Shown here: in pieces, positions 44,405-54,617 of the stretch | Layout: each line of letters begins with the position of its first letter | How positions within the stretch are numbered: position 1 is the first letter of the stretch | Origin: Thereva unica | Taxonomy: Eukaryota > Arthropoda > Insecta > Diptera > Therevidae | Reading direction: 5' to 3' | DNA length: 64,000 nt | Assembly: GCA_949987705.1 (NCBI GenBank) | Contig: CATLJY010000142.1 | Location: 1-64,000 of the forward strand | Position numbers and translations under genes: made by a program | Notes under the pieces: model-generated | Seen by the model: the letters and a program-made list of their open reading frames with translations, nothing else | What the model was told of the DNA's origin: nothing | Database searches by the model: none

Positions 44405-47400
44405 GTGGTCAGTCATCAGCGGAATAGGGGGAATAACATGTAGCATAACATGCACGTGCCGCAACTATTTCGGACTGATGGAAGTGCGATCATAACCTCC
44501 TAGCGGTGGCCACTGGTAACTATTCTATGAGAGAGGATAGGCTAATATGATCGGGCTAGTCCCTTCCAAGTAAGGTTGGCGTGAGGCTAATAACCTCACC
44601 CGTAAAAAACAATTATTACGGAACGAGCAACATGCCTCGGATACTGGAATAAACGACAACGACCACGGCAACGAAAAAGGCAAAACGATTTACGGATTTT
44701 TTCATGGAACGTTCGAACTCTGTACAGAACTCGAGCTTCAAAACATCTAGCAGATACCCTGTCAAAGTATAAAGCTGACATTACCGCCATTCAGGAGATG
44801 AGGTGGACAGGGAATGGTGTTTTGCAAAAACCTGAGTATGACGTATATTACAGCTGTCATACAAAACACCATGTTCTAGGAGTAGGTTTTATGGTCAGCA
44901 AAAGAATGAAGCCTACCATTATCGGCTTTAAAGCAATAAACGAAAGGCTATGCTCCCTTCGTGTGCGAGGTAAATTTAAGAACATCAGCCTCATAAACGT
45001 TCACGCACCTACAGAAGAGTCCCCGGATGATGATAAAGAAGAGTTCTTCGAATTAGTTGAACGGGAACTTAATGCCTGCCCCAGGTATGATGTAAAAATC
45101 ATACTGGGAGATCTGAACGCTAAAGTAGGCCGGGAGCCCATATACAGGCAATATGTCGGCAACCACAGCTTACATGAAAACACTAATGACAATGGACAGC
45201 GAGTTGTAGAGATGGCAGCAAGTAAGAACTTGGTCGTTGCAAGTACTAGATTTGCGCGTAAAGATATCCATAAAGCCACCTGGGTATCTCCTGATGGAGC
45301 CACTCGCAACCAAATAGATCATGTGTTGATAGACCGCCGCCACCTTTCGGGTCTGATGACGGTACGAACGTACCGAGGTGCCAACTTCGACTCGGATCAC
45401 TATCTTGTTGGTATGGTGCTCCGAGAGCGCATTACAACGCTGAAAAGCTTTGTATCCGCTGATCAGGCTCGAATCAACACAGCTGCACTACGCAATGAAA
45501 TGGCCAGAAACAGCTACGGTCATGCATTAGAACTCGCCCTAAGTCCTGGGGATGAGATGCCGGGCGTCGAAGAGAACTGGACACGCCTTAAAAATACTGT
45601 CATTAGTACTGCTGATTCCATCTTAGGCAGAAGTCGTAAAGATCGGAACGACTGGTTCGATAATGAATGCAAGCTGGCAACTGAACGTAAGAATGCTGCG
45701 TACCGAGCCATGCAGCAGTCTCAGAGAACACGGGCACGCGAAGAGAACTATAAAGAGCTCAGAAAAGAAGAAAAGAGAATTCACAGACGGAAAAAGGAAG
45801 CCTGGGAAAAAAATCTCGTCTGTGAGCTAGAACAGTACAGAGAACGACGGCCGCACCAGGCGCGGGAGTTCTACCAAAGAGTCCGCAGTATGACGCAATT
45901 CACACCACGTTGCACATACTGCAAGGACAAAGAAGGGAATCTGATCACCGATCCTAAAGGCATCTTGGAGCGATGGGAAGAGCACTTTCATGAATTGCTA
46001 AATGGCGAGCTAACTGAGGATTCGGAGGCTCCACCAATATCTGATGACAATGCTATGCTGCCGCCACCAAGCATAGAAGAAGTTAGCAGAGCCATCAGCC
46101 GGCTCAAAAACAACAAGGCCTCGGGTGCAGACGGCATCGCAGCGGAGCTGGTTAAATATGGAGGGCCTACATTACACCAAGCGATTCATGAACTAATTGT
46201 GCAAGTATGGGAGCAGGAAGTGATGCCAGAAGACTGGAGAAAAGGCATCCTCTGTCCGGTACACAAAAAAGGAGATATCACAGCGTGCACTAATTATCGC
46301 GGTATAACGTTGTTGAGTACCGTGTATAAGATATTCTCCGCTATCCTACAAAACAGGATGGCCCCATACGCCAGAAACATCATAGGCCATTACCAGTGTG
46401 GCTTCAGCCCAGGCAAATCAACGACTGATCAGATTTTCACCTTGAGGCAGGCTATGGAAAAATGTCTAGAGTTTCAAAACTCAATTCAACACCTCTTCAT
46501 AGACTTTAAAGCCGCCTATGATAGCATAGCCAGGGAAGAACTCTACAAAGCCATGAGAGAATTCGGCATCCCCAACAAACTGACAAGACTATGTAGGTTG
46601 ACCATGATCAATGTGTCAAGCCAAGTAAAGGTATCCGGAACACTGTCCAGACCAATCAACATCTATAATGGACTCCGACAAGGGGACGGTCTGGCCTGCC
46701 TCCTTTTCAACCTGGCGTTGGAGAAAGTGATCCGCGATTCGGGCGTGACATCAAGGGGTACAATCCTCCACAAGTCCACCCAATTACTGGCTTACGCAGA
46801 CGACATTGACATCATTGGAAGAACAACAACAGCTGTACAAGAAGCTTTCACTCAGATTGAGCAAGCGGCAGGAAATCTGGGACTGCACATTAACGAAAGC
46901 AAAACAAAGTACATGGTGGCCTCGTCTGGAAGAACACCTAACATTGGTCCCACAATCAAGGTAGCGGAACACGAGTTTGACGTGGTAAAATCATTTACCT
47001 ACCTTGGGTCAATAGTAGCAGCCGACAATAGCATGGAATCAGAAATACGCGCACGACTGCTAAAAGCCAACAAAGCCTACTATAGTCTGTCAAGGCTCTT
47101 CAAATCCAAATATCTAACCATAACGTCTAAACTTTTACTATATAAGACGATGGTCTTACCCGTTCTCACATATGCATCCGAAACGTGGGTGCTTAGCAAA
47201 AAGCACTCAAACCTCTTGGGCGTGTTTGAGAGGAAAATACTTCGGAGGATTGTTGGCCCCGTATGTGAGGAAGGACGATTCTGGGGACTCTACAATGACG
47301 AGATCTACGAGCGCTATCGCGACATAGATGTTGTGAAGAAAATAAAGCTCGGTAGGCTCCGGTGGGCAGGGCATCTAGCTCGTATGAGTGAAGATGAGCC

Positions 47401-47607
47401 TGCTCGTAAAGTTCTCTGCGGTAAGACCTATGGGGTGCGACAGCGAGGGAGGCCCAACCTTCGCTGGAAGGATGGCGTGGACCAGGACGCTCAGAGTTTA
47501 GGGATGCCAAACTGGATGACATCGGCTCAGAATCGGGACCGGTGGAGAGAACAGTTGCGCGAGGCCAGGACCGGATCCCGGTTGTAGGGCCGTTAAAGAA
47601 GAAGAAG
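44405..47607 (+). mobile_element. RTE-like non-LTR retrotransposon 2, apparently complete
   Basis: 3,203 bp between perfect 13-bp duplications, attagctatttga (44392-44404 and 47608-47620). It has about 200 bp before the open frame, one long ORF, a short 3' tail and a (GAA)n end (agaagaagaag). The existence of a 5' leader separates it from element 1. No internal stop or frameshift was seen. Confidence 0.88.
44798..47587 (+). CDS. RTE-like ORF: AP endonuclease and reverse transcriptase
   Basis: 929 residues from this ATG. The frame is open upstream to 44606 and there carries R-I-F-S-W-N-V-R-T-L-Y and I-T-A-I-Q-E-M, the first two endonuclease blocks. The real start is therefore upstream, with no ATG in that 64-codon stretch, so a non-AUG start or a longer original leader is likely. 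Endonuclease: L-G-D-L-N-A-K-V and S-D-H-Y-L-V. Reverse transcriptase: G-F-S-P-G-K-S-T-T-D-Q, F-I-D-F-K-A-A-Y-D, G-L-R-Q-G-D and catalytic Y-A-D-D near residue 666. C-terminus: L-G-R-L-R-W-A-G-H-L-A-R-M and R-G-R-P-x-x-R-W-K-D. All expected catalytic residues are visible. It differs clearly from element 1, so two lineages are present. Confidence 0.9.
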   Translation: MRWTGNGVLQKPEYDVYYSCHTKHHVLGVGFMVSKRMKPTIIGFKAINERLCSLRVRGKFKNISLINVHAPTEESPDDDKEEFFELVERELNACPRYDVKIILGDLNAKVGREPIYRQYVGNHSLHENTNDNGQRVVEMAASKNLVVASTRFARKDIHKATWVSPDGATRNQIDHVLIDRRHLSGLMTVRTYRGANFDSDHYLVGMVLRERITTLKSFVSADQARINTAALRNEMARNSYGHALELALSPGDEMPGVEENWTRLKNTVISTADSILGRSRKDRNDWFDNECKLATERKNAAYRAMQQSQRTRAREENYKELRKEEKRIHRRKKEAWEKNLVCELEQYRERRPHQAREFYQRVRSMTQFTPRCTYCKDKEGNLITDPKGILERWEEHFHELLNGELTEDSEAPPISDDNAMLPPPSIEEVSRAISRLKNNKASGADGIAAELVKYGGPTLHQAIHELIVQVWEQEVMPEDWRKGILCPVHKKGDITACTNYRGITLLSTVYKIFSAILQNRMAPYARNIIGHYQCGFSPGKSTTDQIFTLRQAMEKCLEFQNSIQHLFIDFKAAYDSIAREELYKAMREFGIPNKLTRLCRLTMINVSSQVKVSGTLSRPINIYNGLRQGDGLACLLFNLALEKVIRDSGVTSRGTILHKSTQLLAYADDIDIIGRTTTAVQEAFTQIEQAAGNLGLHINESKTKYMVASSGRTPNIGPTIKVAEHEFDVVKSFTYLGSIVAADNSMESEIRARLLKANKAYYSLSRLFKSKYLTITSKLLLYKTMVLPVLTYASETWVLSKKHSNLLGVFERKILRRIVGPVCEEGRFWGLYNDEIYERYRDIDVVKKIKLGRLRWAGHLARMSEDEPARKVLCGKTYGVRQRGRPNLRWKDGVDQDAQSLGMPNWMTSAQNRDRWREQLREARTGSRL

Positions 47608-48217
47608 ATTAGCTATTTGAAAGTAAAAACTAGTTGTGATGTGGGTTCGACCCTTTCGGTCCACACGATCAACTTCCCAGTATGATGGATGTTGAATATA
47701 TGATTGGATATTTTAATAATAAATTAACAATAGGCAATATAGAATATCTTATATATTAATAGGCAAACAAAAAGTTTGTACACGCTAAGGCTTTTTTGTT
47801 CGTGGACCGATTTCGTTTAAATTTTCAGAAAATGTTCTTTTAATGGCATAGTTTTGTAATAAGGAATTTCAACGAAATCGATTCACGAATAAAAAAGTTA
47901 TAGCGATTTTAATTTTTCGGATTTTAAAAAGCCATTGGAAAATTTGAATTTTTTGTGAGCATCAACGTAGAGCTGAATAGCCTACGATTGACACAAATGC
48001 CGTTTCAGTGAAGCGAATGAGAAACAGAGAAAAACAAGCGTTTGTGTGGATTTTTGGCGGCATAACTGACATAAAAAAACTCGGCCACTTTGTGCGTGCA
48101 TTTTTTTATACTCTTTTGTGTATAGTATTATTGAGTTGTATTGTGTAAGGGGCTGCCGTTCGTTTTTTGGCGAATGCCTTTAGAAATTTTAATTAATTCA
48201 TTGCACCTTTAGAAATT

Positions 48218-48586
48218 TTGACTGATTCTTTTAAATGTGCTTTGAATGTTATTCCGGTTAATTTTGATTCGTTTTCGTGTGGTTCTTTTAATATGAGTTG
48301 TCATTTTTGTCGTGCCAAACATTTTCTGACTGAAGTAACTTTACGTAATACTGAGTCATTTTCTTTGTGTTGCCATAAAGGCAAAGTTAATCTACCTCCA
48401 CTTTCTCAAAATTACTTTTTCAATAATTTTTTTGAAGGATTAACTTCGAATGAAAGTGGTATTAAAAGTCGTTCTAAAATTTTTTTTGCAAATATTCGTT
48501 CGTATAATGCTGCCTTTTCAATGATTAGCTCTGAGTGTAATTTGTCAAATGACACTGTAAATGGCATTTATCATTTTACCACATAG
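48218..48586 (+). pseudogene. Helitron-type N-terminal zinc-finger fragment
   Basis: 122 residues with C-H-F-C-R-A-K-H-F, C-C-H-K-G-K-V-N-L-P-P-L and I-R-S-Y-N-A-A-F-S-M-I. This matches the Cys-rich block that precedes the Rep domain in Helitron/Helentron proteins. That block is absent from the Helentron gene at 50 kb. The fragment lies in the extra segment of copy A, so either it was carried there or copy A inserted around it. Open from about 48218; the first real ATG is internal. Confidence 0.7.
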
Positions 48587-48956
48587 CCAAGCAAGACGTC
48601 ATGGATGCGATTAAAAAAATCCTGGGAAATTTTAGATGCTCTGGAGCGACAATGGAAATGTTTCATAGTAATTAAAAATTCGCCATTGCGAATAATTTTT
48701 TTTTAAATAAAAATATTTAAATTGAATTTAAATTCGAACAAATCGAGAATTTTATATATTTATTGGTTTTGTGACCGAATTTCGGTAACGGGGATCCCAA
48801 CTAGTATCTATAATACCGAGAATTTGTCACAATTGTTTATCAATATTTTCGCTAAAATGTCAAACTAAATGTGCGCACTTGCAAGATTAGGATGACGAAA
48901 ATGTATATAAAATTGATGTATTAATGTTTTTCGGCACCTCAATGAAGTAGATATAG

Positions 48957-49565
48957 TTTTTAGTTCGCGCGGTATCGTGCAGGTACAAAAATCACTTAAG
49001 TCATTTAAACCAAAAACTGCTGGACCGAATATTATAAAAATATTTTCAGATTATATTGTCGCTAATACGCTTCGAACGGCACCTCAAGTAAGTCCATATC
49101 TTTCGTGGTTCGGGCGATATCGTGCAGGTACAAAAATCACTTACGCCGCTTAAACAAAAAAACGGCTGGACTGAATTTTATGAAAATCTTTTCAGATGAT
49201 ATTTTGGTTAATACTCTTCGAACGGCACGTCATCTAAGTCGATATCTATTATAGTTCGCGCGATATCGTGCAGGTACAAAAATCACTTAAGTCATTTAAA
49301 CCAAAAAACCGCTGGACCGAATATTATAAAAATCTTTTCAGATTATATTGTCGCTAATACGCTTCGAACGGCACCTCAAGTAAGTAAATATCTTTCGTGG
49401 TTCGGGCGATATCGTGCAGGTACAAAATTCACTTACGTCGCTTAAACAAAAAAACGGCTGGACCGAATTTCATGAAAATCTTTTCAGATCATATTTCGGT
49501 TAATACGCTTCGAACGACACCTCAACGAAGTCGATATTAGTTTTGGTTCGCGCGATATCGTGCAG
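48957..49565 (+). repeat. 147-bp tandem repeats of HINE family 2, copy A
   Basis: Five units marked by gatatcgtgcagg; gcgcgatatcg and gggcgatatcg versions alternate. Confidence 0.88.
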
Positions 49566-49735
49566 GAAAAAATGACCACATCCGTACGCACATACACACA
49601 CACACACACAAACACATACTTCCTCCCAATTTTTTGCTTAAAATGCTCCTGGGACCTTGAAAGATGAAAATACGTAGAAATTTTCGATTTCGATTTTCGG
49701 ACCGATTACAATAACTTACTATACTGGGAAGTTAA

Positions 49736-50021
49736 TAATTGTATTTGATACAACGTAGCAGTTGTAATGGAATATAAAGTTGTGATCATTTTAGTTTTCT
49801 TCTAAATATCAATAAAATATTATTGTAAAATATTTGATTAGAGCCTATTATACGTTAAATTTTTATTATTTCAGATTAGTTGTTTTACAACAAACTGCTA
49901 CGATTTTGTCAGGTAAAATTTGTTCGTTTTGTGTTTGTATTAAATCAGCTGTTTTTACAGCTATTTATTATTATATAAATCCATATAATAAAATTTCTAG
50001 TACAAAGATCTAGAACAAAAT
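49736..50021 (+). other. Helentron upstream region
   Basis: A+T-rich spacer between HINE copy A and the first Helentron frame. The 5' end of the Helentron was not found. Confidence 0.4.
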
Positions 50022-50702
50022 ATGCCTCGAAAAAAATACTCGATAGCGCAAAAAGAAGAAGCAGCCGAACGACGTCGTACTCTTCGCACCGCGTCGCAGC
50101 GAAATAGACGTAGTAATAATGAATACCGTCACACACAACGACAAGTAGATGCAGAAGCTCATAAAATTGCACGTGAGCATGAGCATCGTCGTCGGCAAGA
50201 GCAAGAACGAAATACTGAGGCCCACCGACTTGCTCGCAACGATGAAGATCGCCGTCGACAAGAGCAAGAAAGAGATGCTGTAGCCCGCACATTTGCTCGT
50301 ATGGAAGAAGATCGCCGTCGGCAAGAGCAGGACCTAAATACTCAAGCCCGCAGACTTGCGCGTACAGATGAAGATCGCCGTCGGCAAGAGCAAGAAAGAG
50401 ATGCTGTAGCCCACACATTTGCTCGTATGGAAGAAGATCGCCGTCGGGAAGAGCAGGACCTAAATACTCAAGCCCACAGACTTCCTCGTACGGATGAAGA
50501 TCGCCGTCGGCAAGAGCAAGAAAGAGATGCTGTAGCCCGCACATTTGCTCGTATGGAAGAAGATCGCCGTCGGCAAGAGCAGGACCTAAATACTCAAGCC
50601 CGCAGACTTGCTCGTACGGATGAAGATCGCCGTTGGCAAGAGCAAGAAAGAGATGCTCAAGAGTTGGTACACAAATTCAGGATATCGATGGAATTTTATT
50701 AG
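50022..50702 (+). pseudogene. Helentron protein, N-terminal charged repeats
   Basis: 226 residues from ATG, starting M-P-R-K-K-Y-S. From about residue 55 a 20-residue repeat, consensus E-D-R-R-R-Q-E-Q-x-x-x-x-x-A-x-x-x-A-R, occurs about eight times in two alternating versions (60-bp and 120-bp DNA periods). Such Arg/Glu-rich repeats are found at the N-terminus of insect Helentron proteins. The frame is lost around 50650-50690; a 199-codon antisense frame is a shadow of the repeat. Confidence 0.72.
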
Positions 50703-51094
50703 GATATTCAAGGGCTGAAGAAGGTAATGCAAGTGTTGTAGGACATAATATTCAAAATATCATGATTGAGGCGCCAGATGATAGTGAGGAATTAAATTCG
50801 GGCGGTATTGAGACATTGGTATCCGCTGAGATTCAACAATTGGACTCAGTAGAAGGAATTCGTTTGGCTCCTGCCGAAGGAAATCTGCCGATTTCTGTAC
50901 TTTTCGATAAAGATTCTCCGTTTTTAGCATTTCCAAAACTATTCGGAGGGGAAAAGTTGTCAGGCAAAATTAACGCTGCAGGAAAGGAAAAGGAACTCAG
51001 CAAAACTGAACTCTTTAAATCTTTGGTAAGGAGATCAGACAGAAGAGCAGCTGAATCAACTGAATTCGTTTATTTATGCTGCAAAAGTTCTTGA
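50703..51094 (+). pseudogene. Helentron protein, pre-Rep region
   Basis: Continues in the frame open since 50633 with I-Q-D-I-D-G-I-L-L, then R-L-A-P-A-E-G-N-L-P-I-S-V-L-F-D-K-D, the A-P-x-E-G block that stands before Rep in Helitrons. The Cys-rich finger that should come between is missing. A second frameshift near 51066 ends it. Confidence 0.7.
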
Positions 51095-52179
51095 AATTAG
51101 TCGAATTTCAAGTAATCACCAAATTTGTCTTCGTAAAAGAAGAAATACTGGAGAGCAAGTTGACACGGCAGCACAAATTTCTAATCCCGACTTTGTGAAT
51201 GGTATGCTGCGTGATGACAATGCATATCGCATTTTTCAAGGAATTAGAAATTCCTGTCATCATTGGCATCAAGAGGGACTGAGAGTACGAGCAATGGTGC
51301 GTCAATTTGGTTTACCGAATTTGTTCCAAACTCTCAGTGCTGCTGAAATTAAATGGCTGGAACTTATTGTTATCCTTAAGAAAGTTCTTGACGATGAGGA
51401 GATTTCTATAGAACAAGCAGGTGAAATCACTAAGCATGAAAAAGAAATTTTAATTCAGCGTGACCCTGTAACTTGTGCAAGATACTTTGACAACCGATTC
51501 CAAGCGCTAATGAAAACGTTCAAATGTTCAGAAGGCCCTTTAGGAGATCGAGAAATTCTCCACTACTTCTATAGAGTGGAATTTCAACATAGAGGCTCTC
51601 CTCATGTTCACATGATTCTCTGGGTCGGTAACGCTCCCATTTACAAAGAAAACGATGTTCAAAATGTTGAAGCAATATGTCAATTCATAGATGAACTGAT
51701 CTCATGCTCAACAGACTATCCTGAAGAGGACCCTATTCATCAACTCTTGCCTCTAAATACACATCGTCATTCTTCCACATGCAGGAAGAAAAGTAACAGA
51801 GGAATAAAATGTCGGTTTGGAATTCCATTCTTTCCTATGGACCGCACACGAATTCTTACTCCTCTTCATATATCAGAAAATGAGATAAGGAGTTGTAAAA
51901 GTGAATTAAAACGGATCAAAATATATCTTGAGTCAGATGGACCTCTTGCAGTAACCTCTTTCGATGAGTTTCTTAGAGCTCTTCATCTTGACAAAGAAAC
52001 ATATATTAATACAATCCGTTCTTCACTAGCGAGAGATAACGTCTTCCTCCGTCGCCGGCCTTGTGAGATATTCATTAATAATTACAATGAAAAAATACTC
52101 AGAATTCACAAGGCCAATATGGATATTCAGTTTGTCTTGGATGCATACGCTTGTTGTTGCTATGTAATTGACTACATTA
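51095..52179 (+). pseudogene. Helentron Rep domain (HUH endonuclease)
   Basis: Carries E-F-Q-H-R-G-S-P-H-V-H-M-I-L-W at about 51579-51623, with the two metal-binding His of the rolling-circle Rep, and M-D-I-Q-F-V-L-D-A-Y-A-C-C-C-Y-V-I-D-Y-I with the catalytic tyrosine region at the end. The Harbinger element breaks the gene directly after D-Y-I. An N-K-S codon series follows in phase at 54618, so insertion was clean. Acts as the strand-nicking enzyme of the transposon. Confidence 0.85.
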
Positions 52180-52413
52180 AGGCCCAGTTACATAGCACAC
52201 GTTTTCCGTTCTCCGTGTTCCGTGCTCCGTTTCCTGTCAAAGTTGATTACAATGTTTTAGTACTGTTTGACCAGATAAACAAAAAACGAACGGAACGATA
52301 AAAACACGGGAACGGAGAAGATAAACAAATTTCAACTTTTGAACGGATTGACGGAAAGGTAACGTCACTTTTTTTGTGAATTGATTAAATAGGAAAGCGT
52401 TTTTTAATTGAAA

Positions 52414-53134
52414 ATGGGGAAAATTGAAGAATTTATAGAAGAAGTAAAAGGAAAACCGGAAATATATGATAGAAAGAACATAAAATATAAGGATAATAGA
52501 AGAAAAGAATTTATCTGGGTAAATTTAACCGAACAATTTGGATTCGATGGTAATATTTCTGTAGATTCCAATGTTTTGTGAAAAATGATGTGTATATTTT
52601 TCAGCTAAGAAAGTTACGGGATAAGTACGTGCGGGAAAAAAACAAACAAAATTTACCATCTGGGTCAGCTGCTTCATCAAAGAAATCTTGGCATTTGAAT
52701 GAGATTCTGGGGTTCCTCGATGACAACATCGAGTCAAGGAAGTATGCATTAAAAACTTTCATCTTAAAGCACCATTGCATCGTCTTCTTAATTTTAATTG
52801 CAGAATGCGTGAAAACATAGATAAAGTAAGAAAAACTGAACCTTCAGATGAGGTGATTATTTTCCTTGAAGAGGAGAGTGTTGACATGGCATTGCCAATA
52901 TTCCACTCGAGTACTCATGATATAAGGAATGACGATTATGATGTGACAGAGGAGCGACGTGTCTGCAGCGAGCAACCGTTATCGCAAAGGATGGAGCAAC
53001 CGAGGTCGCAATCGCAACTGGAAACATTATCCACATCGCGCAATATACCACGAAAAAGAAAGATGACTGAAGATCCAGTGGCCAAAGCATTACCAAAAGC
53101 ATTGGATGACCTCTCAAAGAAAATTCTGGATTAA
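52414..53134 (+). pseudogene. MADF(-BESS)-like protein of the Harbinger element
   Basis: Read as exons 52414-52560, 52605-52741 and 52804-53134. The first intron is only 44 bases, with an ordinary acceptor but a weak donor; it may instead reflect an indel. Exon 1 has M-G-K-I-E-E-F-I and F-I-W-V-N-L-T-E-Q-F-G; exon 2 has L-R-K-L-R-D-K-Y-V-R-E and S-G-S-A-A-S-S-K-K-S-W, the MADF pattern. MADF/Myb-like proteins are the DNA-binding partner in Harbinger elements. A BESS-like helix (F-C-D-L-Y-K-A-N-L-A-K-C-L) follows in frame after the stop at 53132, so that stop may be secondary. Confidence 0.65.
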
Positions 53135-53256
53135 AGAAAGGATGATAATGAAGATGTTCTTTTTTGCGATCTTTACAAAGCAAACTTGGCAAAATGTCTG
53201 ATGAGTCTAAAACCCAATTTAAAATTGAAATGATTTTAAAAGCAGACAAATATGTA

Positions 53257-54300
53257 AACTAGTTGGGATGTGGGTTCGACCCTTTCGGTCCACACGATCA
53301 ACTTCCCAGTATGATGGATGTTGAATATTATGATTGGATATTTTAATAATAAATGAACAATAGGCAATATAGAATATATGCATAATACCGAGAATTTGTC
53401 ACAATTGTTTATCAATATTTTCGTTAAAATGTCAAACTAAATTTGCGCACTTACAAGATTAGGATGACGAAAATGTATATAAAATTGATGTATTAATGTT
53501 TTTCGGCACCTCAATGAAGTCGATATTGTTTTTAGTTCGCGCGGTATCGTGCAGGTACAAAAATCACTTAAGTCAATTAAACCAAAAACCCGCTGGACCG
53601 AATATTATAAAAATATTTTCAGATTATATTGTCGCTAATACGCTTCGAACGGCACCTCAAGTAAGTCAATATCTTTCGTGGTTCGGGCCATATCGTGCAG
53701 GTACAAAAATCACTTACGCCGCTTAAACAAAAAAACGGCTCGACCGAATTTTATGAAAATCTTTTCAGATCATATTTTGGTTAATACTCTTCGAGCGGCA
53801 CGTCAACTAAGTCGATATCTTTTATAGTTCGCGCGATATCGTGCAGGTACAAAAATCACTTAAGTCATTTAAACCAAAAAACCGCTGGACCGAATATTAT
53901 AAAACTCTTTTCAGATAATATTGTCGCTAATACGCTTCGAACGGCACCTCAAGTAAGTCAATATCTTTTGTAGTTCGGGCGATATCGTGCAGGTACAAAA
54001 TTCACTTACGTCGCTTAAACAAAAAAACGGCTGGACCGAATTTCATGAAAATCTTTTCAGATCATATTTCGGTTAATACGCTTCGAACGACACCTCAACG
54101 AAGTCGATATTAGTTTTGGTTCGCGCGATATCGTGCAGGAAAAAATGACCACATCCGTACGCACATACACACACACACACATACTTCCTCCCAATTTTTT
54201 GCTTAAAATGCTCCTGGGACCTTGAAAGATGAAAATACGTAGAAATTTTCGATTTCGATTTTCGGACCGATTACAATAACTTCCTATACTGGGAAGTTAA
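53257..54300 (+). mobile_element. HINE family 2, copy B
   Basis: Starts aactagttgggatgtgggtt; ends atactgggaagttaa. Same subterminal inverted repeat and five repeats of about 147 bp (53520-54140) as copy A, without the extra segment. A (CA)n tract and tcctcccaattttttgctt precede the 3' end in both copies. Inserted just 3' of the MADF gene. Confidence 0.7.
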
Positions 54301-54363
54301 AAAAAAACAAATGAATAAATACTGGTTTAAATTATTATATTTGCTATTAAAGTATTTTTATAA

Positions 54364-54475
54364 TTATCGTCTATCCAATTGGAAAGGTACGGCTCCTTCA
54401 TGAATAAAATAATCTGCTAATTCGTCTCGTAGCTGAAATGCATTTCTAGCAGCGTTGTTTGCTCCTAGTCAACCC
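54364..54475 (-). pseudogene. Harbinger transposase, C-terminal end
   Basis: On the minus strand: A-R-N-A-F-Q-L-R-D-E-L-A-D-Y-F-I-H-E-G-A then V-P-F-Q-L and a stop. This resembles the C-terminus of PIF/Harbinger (DDE_Tnp_4) transposases. The rest of the gene is missing. Confidence 0.65.
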
Positions 54476-54617
54476 TCACTTTAAAATCAAAACAAAGATA
54501 CCATGGAAACGGGCGCATTGTGGCTAACATAAAAATAAATATCGGAACACGCAAGAACGGAGAGACGGAAAACACATAGACGGAACTCGGAACACGTGTG
54601 CTATGTAACTGGGCCTT

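Larger units (their letters stand above)
47629..49735 (+). mobile_element. HINE family 2, copy A (with extra internal segment)
   Basis: Starts actagttgtgatgtgggttc. Near the start is gatcaacttcccagtatgat and at the end atactgggaagttaa, a subterminal inverted repeat; the end also forms a hairpin, aacttac/tatact/gggaagtt. Five repeats of about 147 bp (48957-49565) contain gatatcgtgcaggtac. It matches copy B (53257-54300) except for about 1.06 kb at 47755-48815. The Helentron link is inferred from layout. Confidence 0.65.
52180..54616. mobile_element. PIF/Harbinger-like element in the Helentron Rep gene
   Basis: Starts aggcccagttacatagcaca; the complement closes it at 54616. TTA flanks both sides (52177-52179 and 54617-54619), the Harbinger target duplication. 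Inside are a MADF-type gene on the plus strand and only the last part of a transposase on the minus strand. HINE copy B has inserted between them. Without HINE B the element is about 1.4 kb, so most of the transposase has been deleted. Confidence 0.82.

Noticed and set aside
49945..50544. 199-codon frame on the minus strand
   Set aside because: It is the antisense of the Helentron charged repeat; the repeat keeps the opposite frame open.
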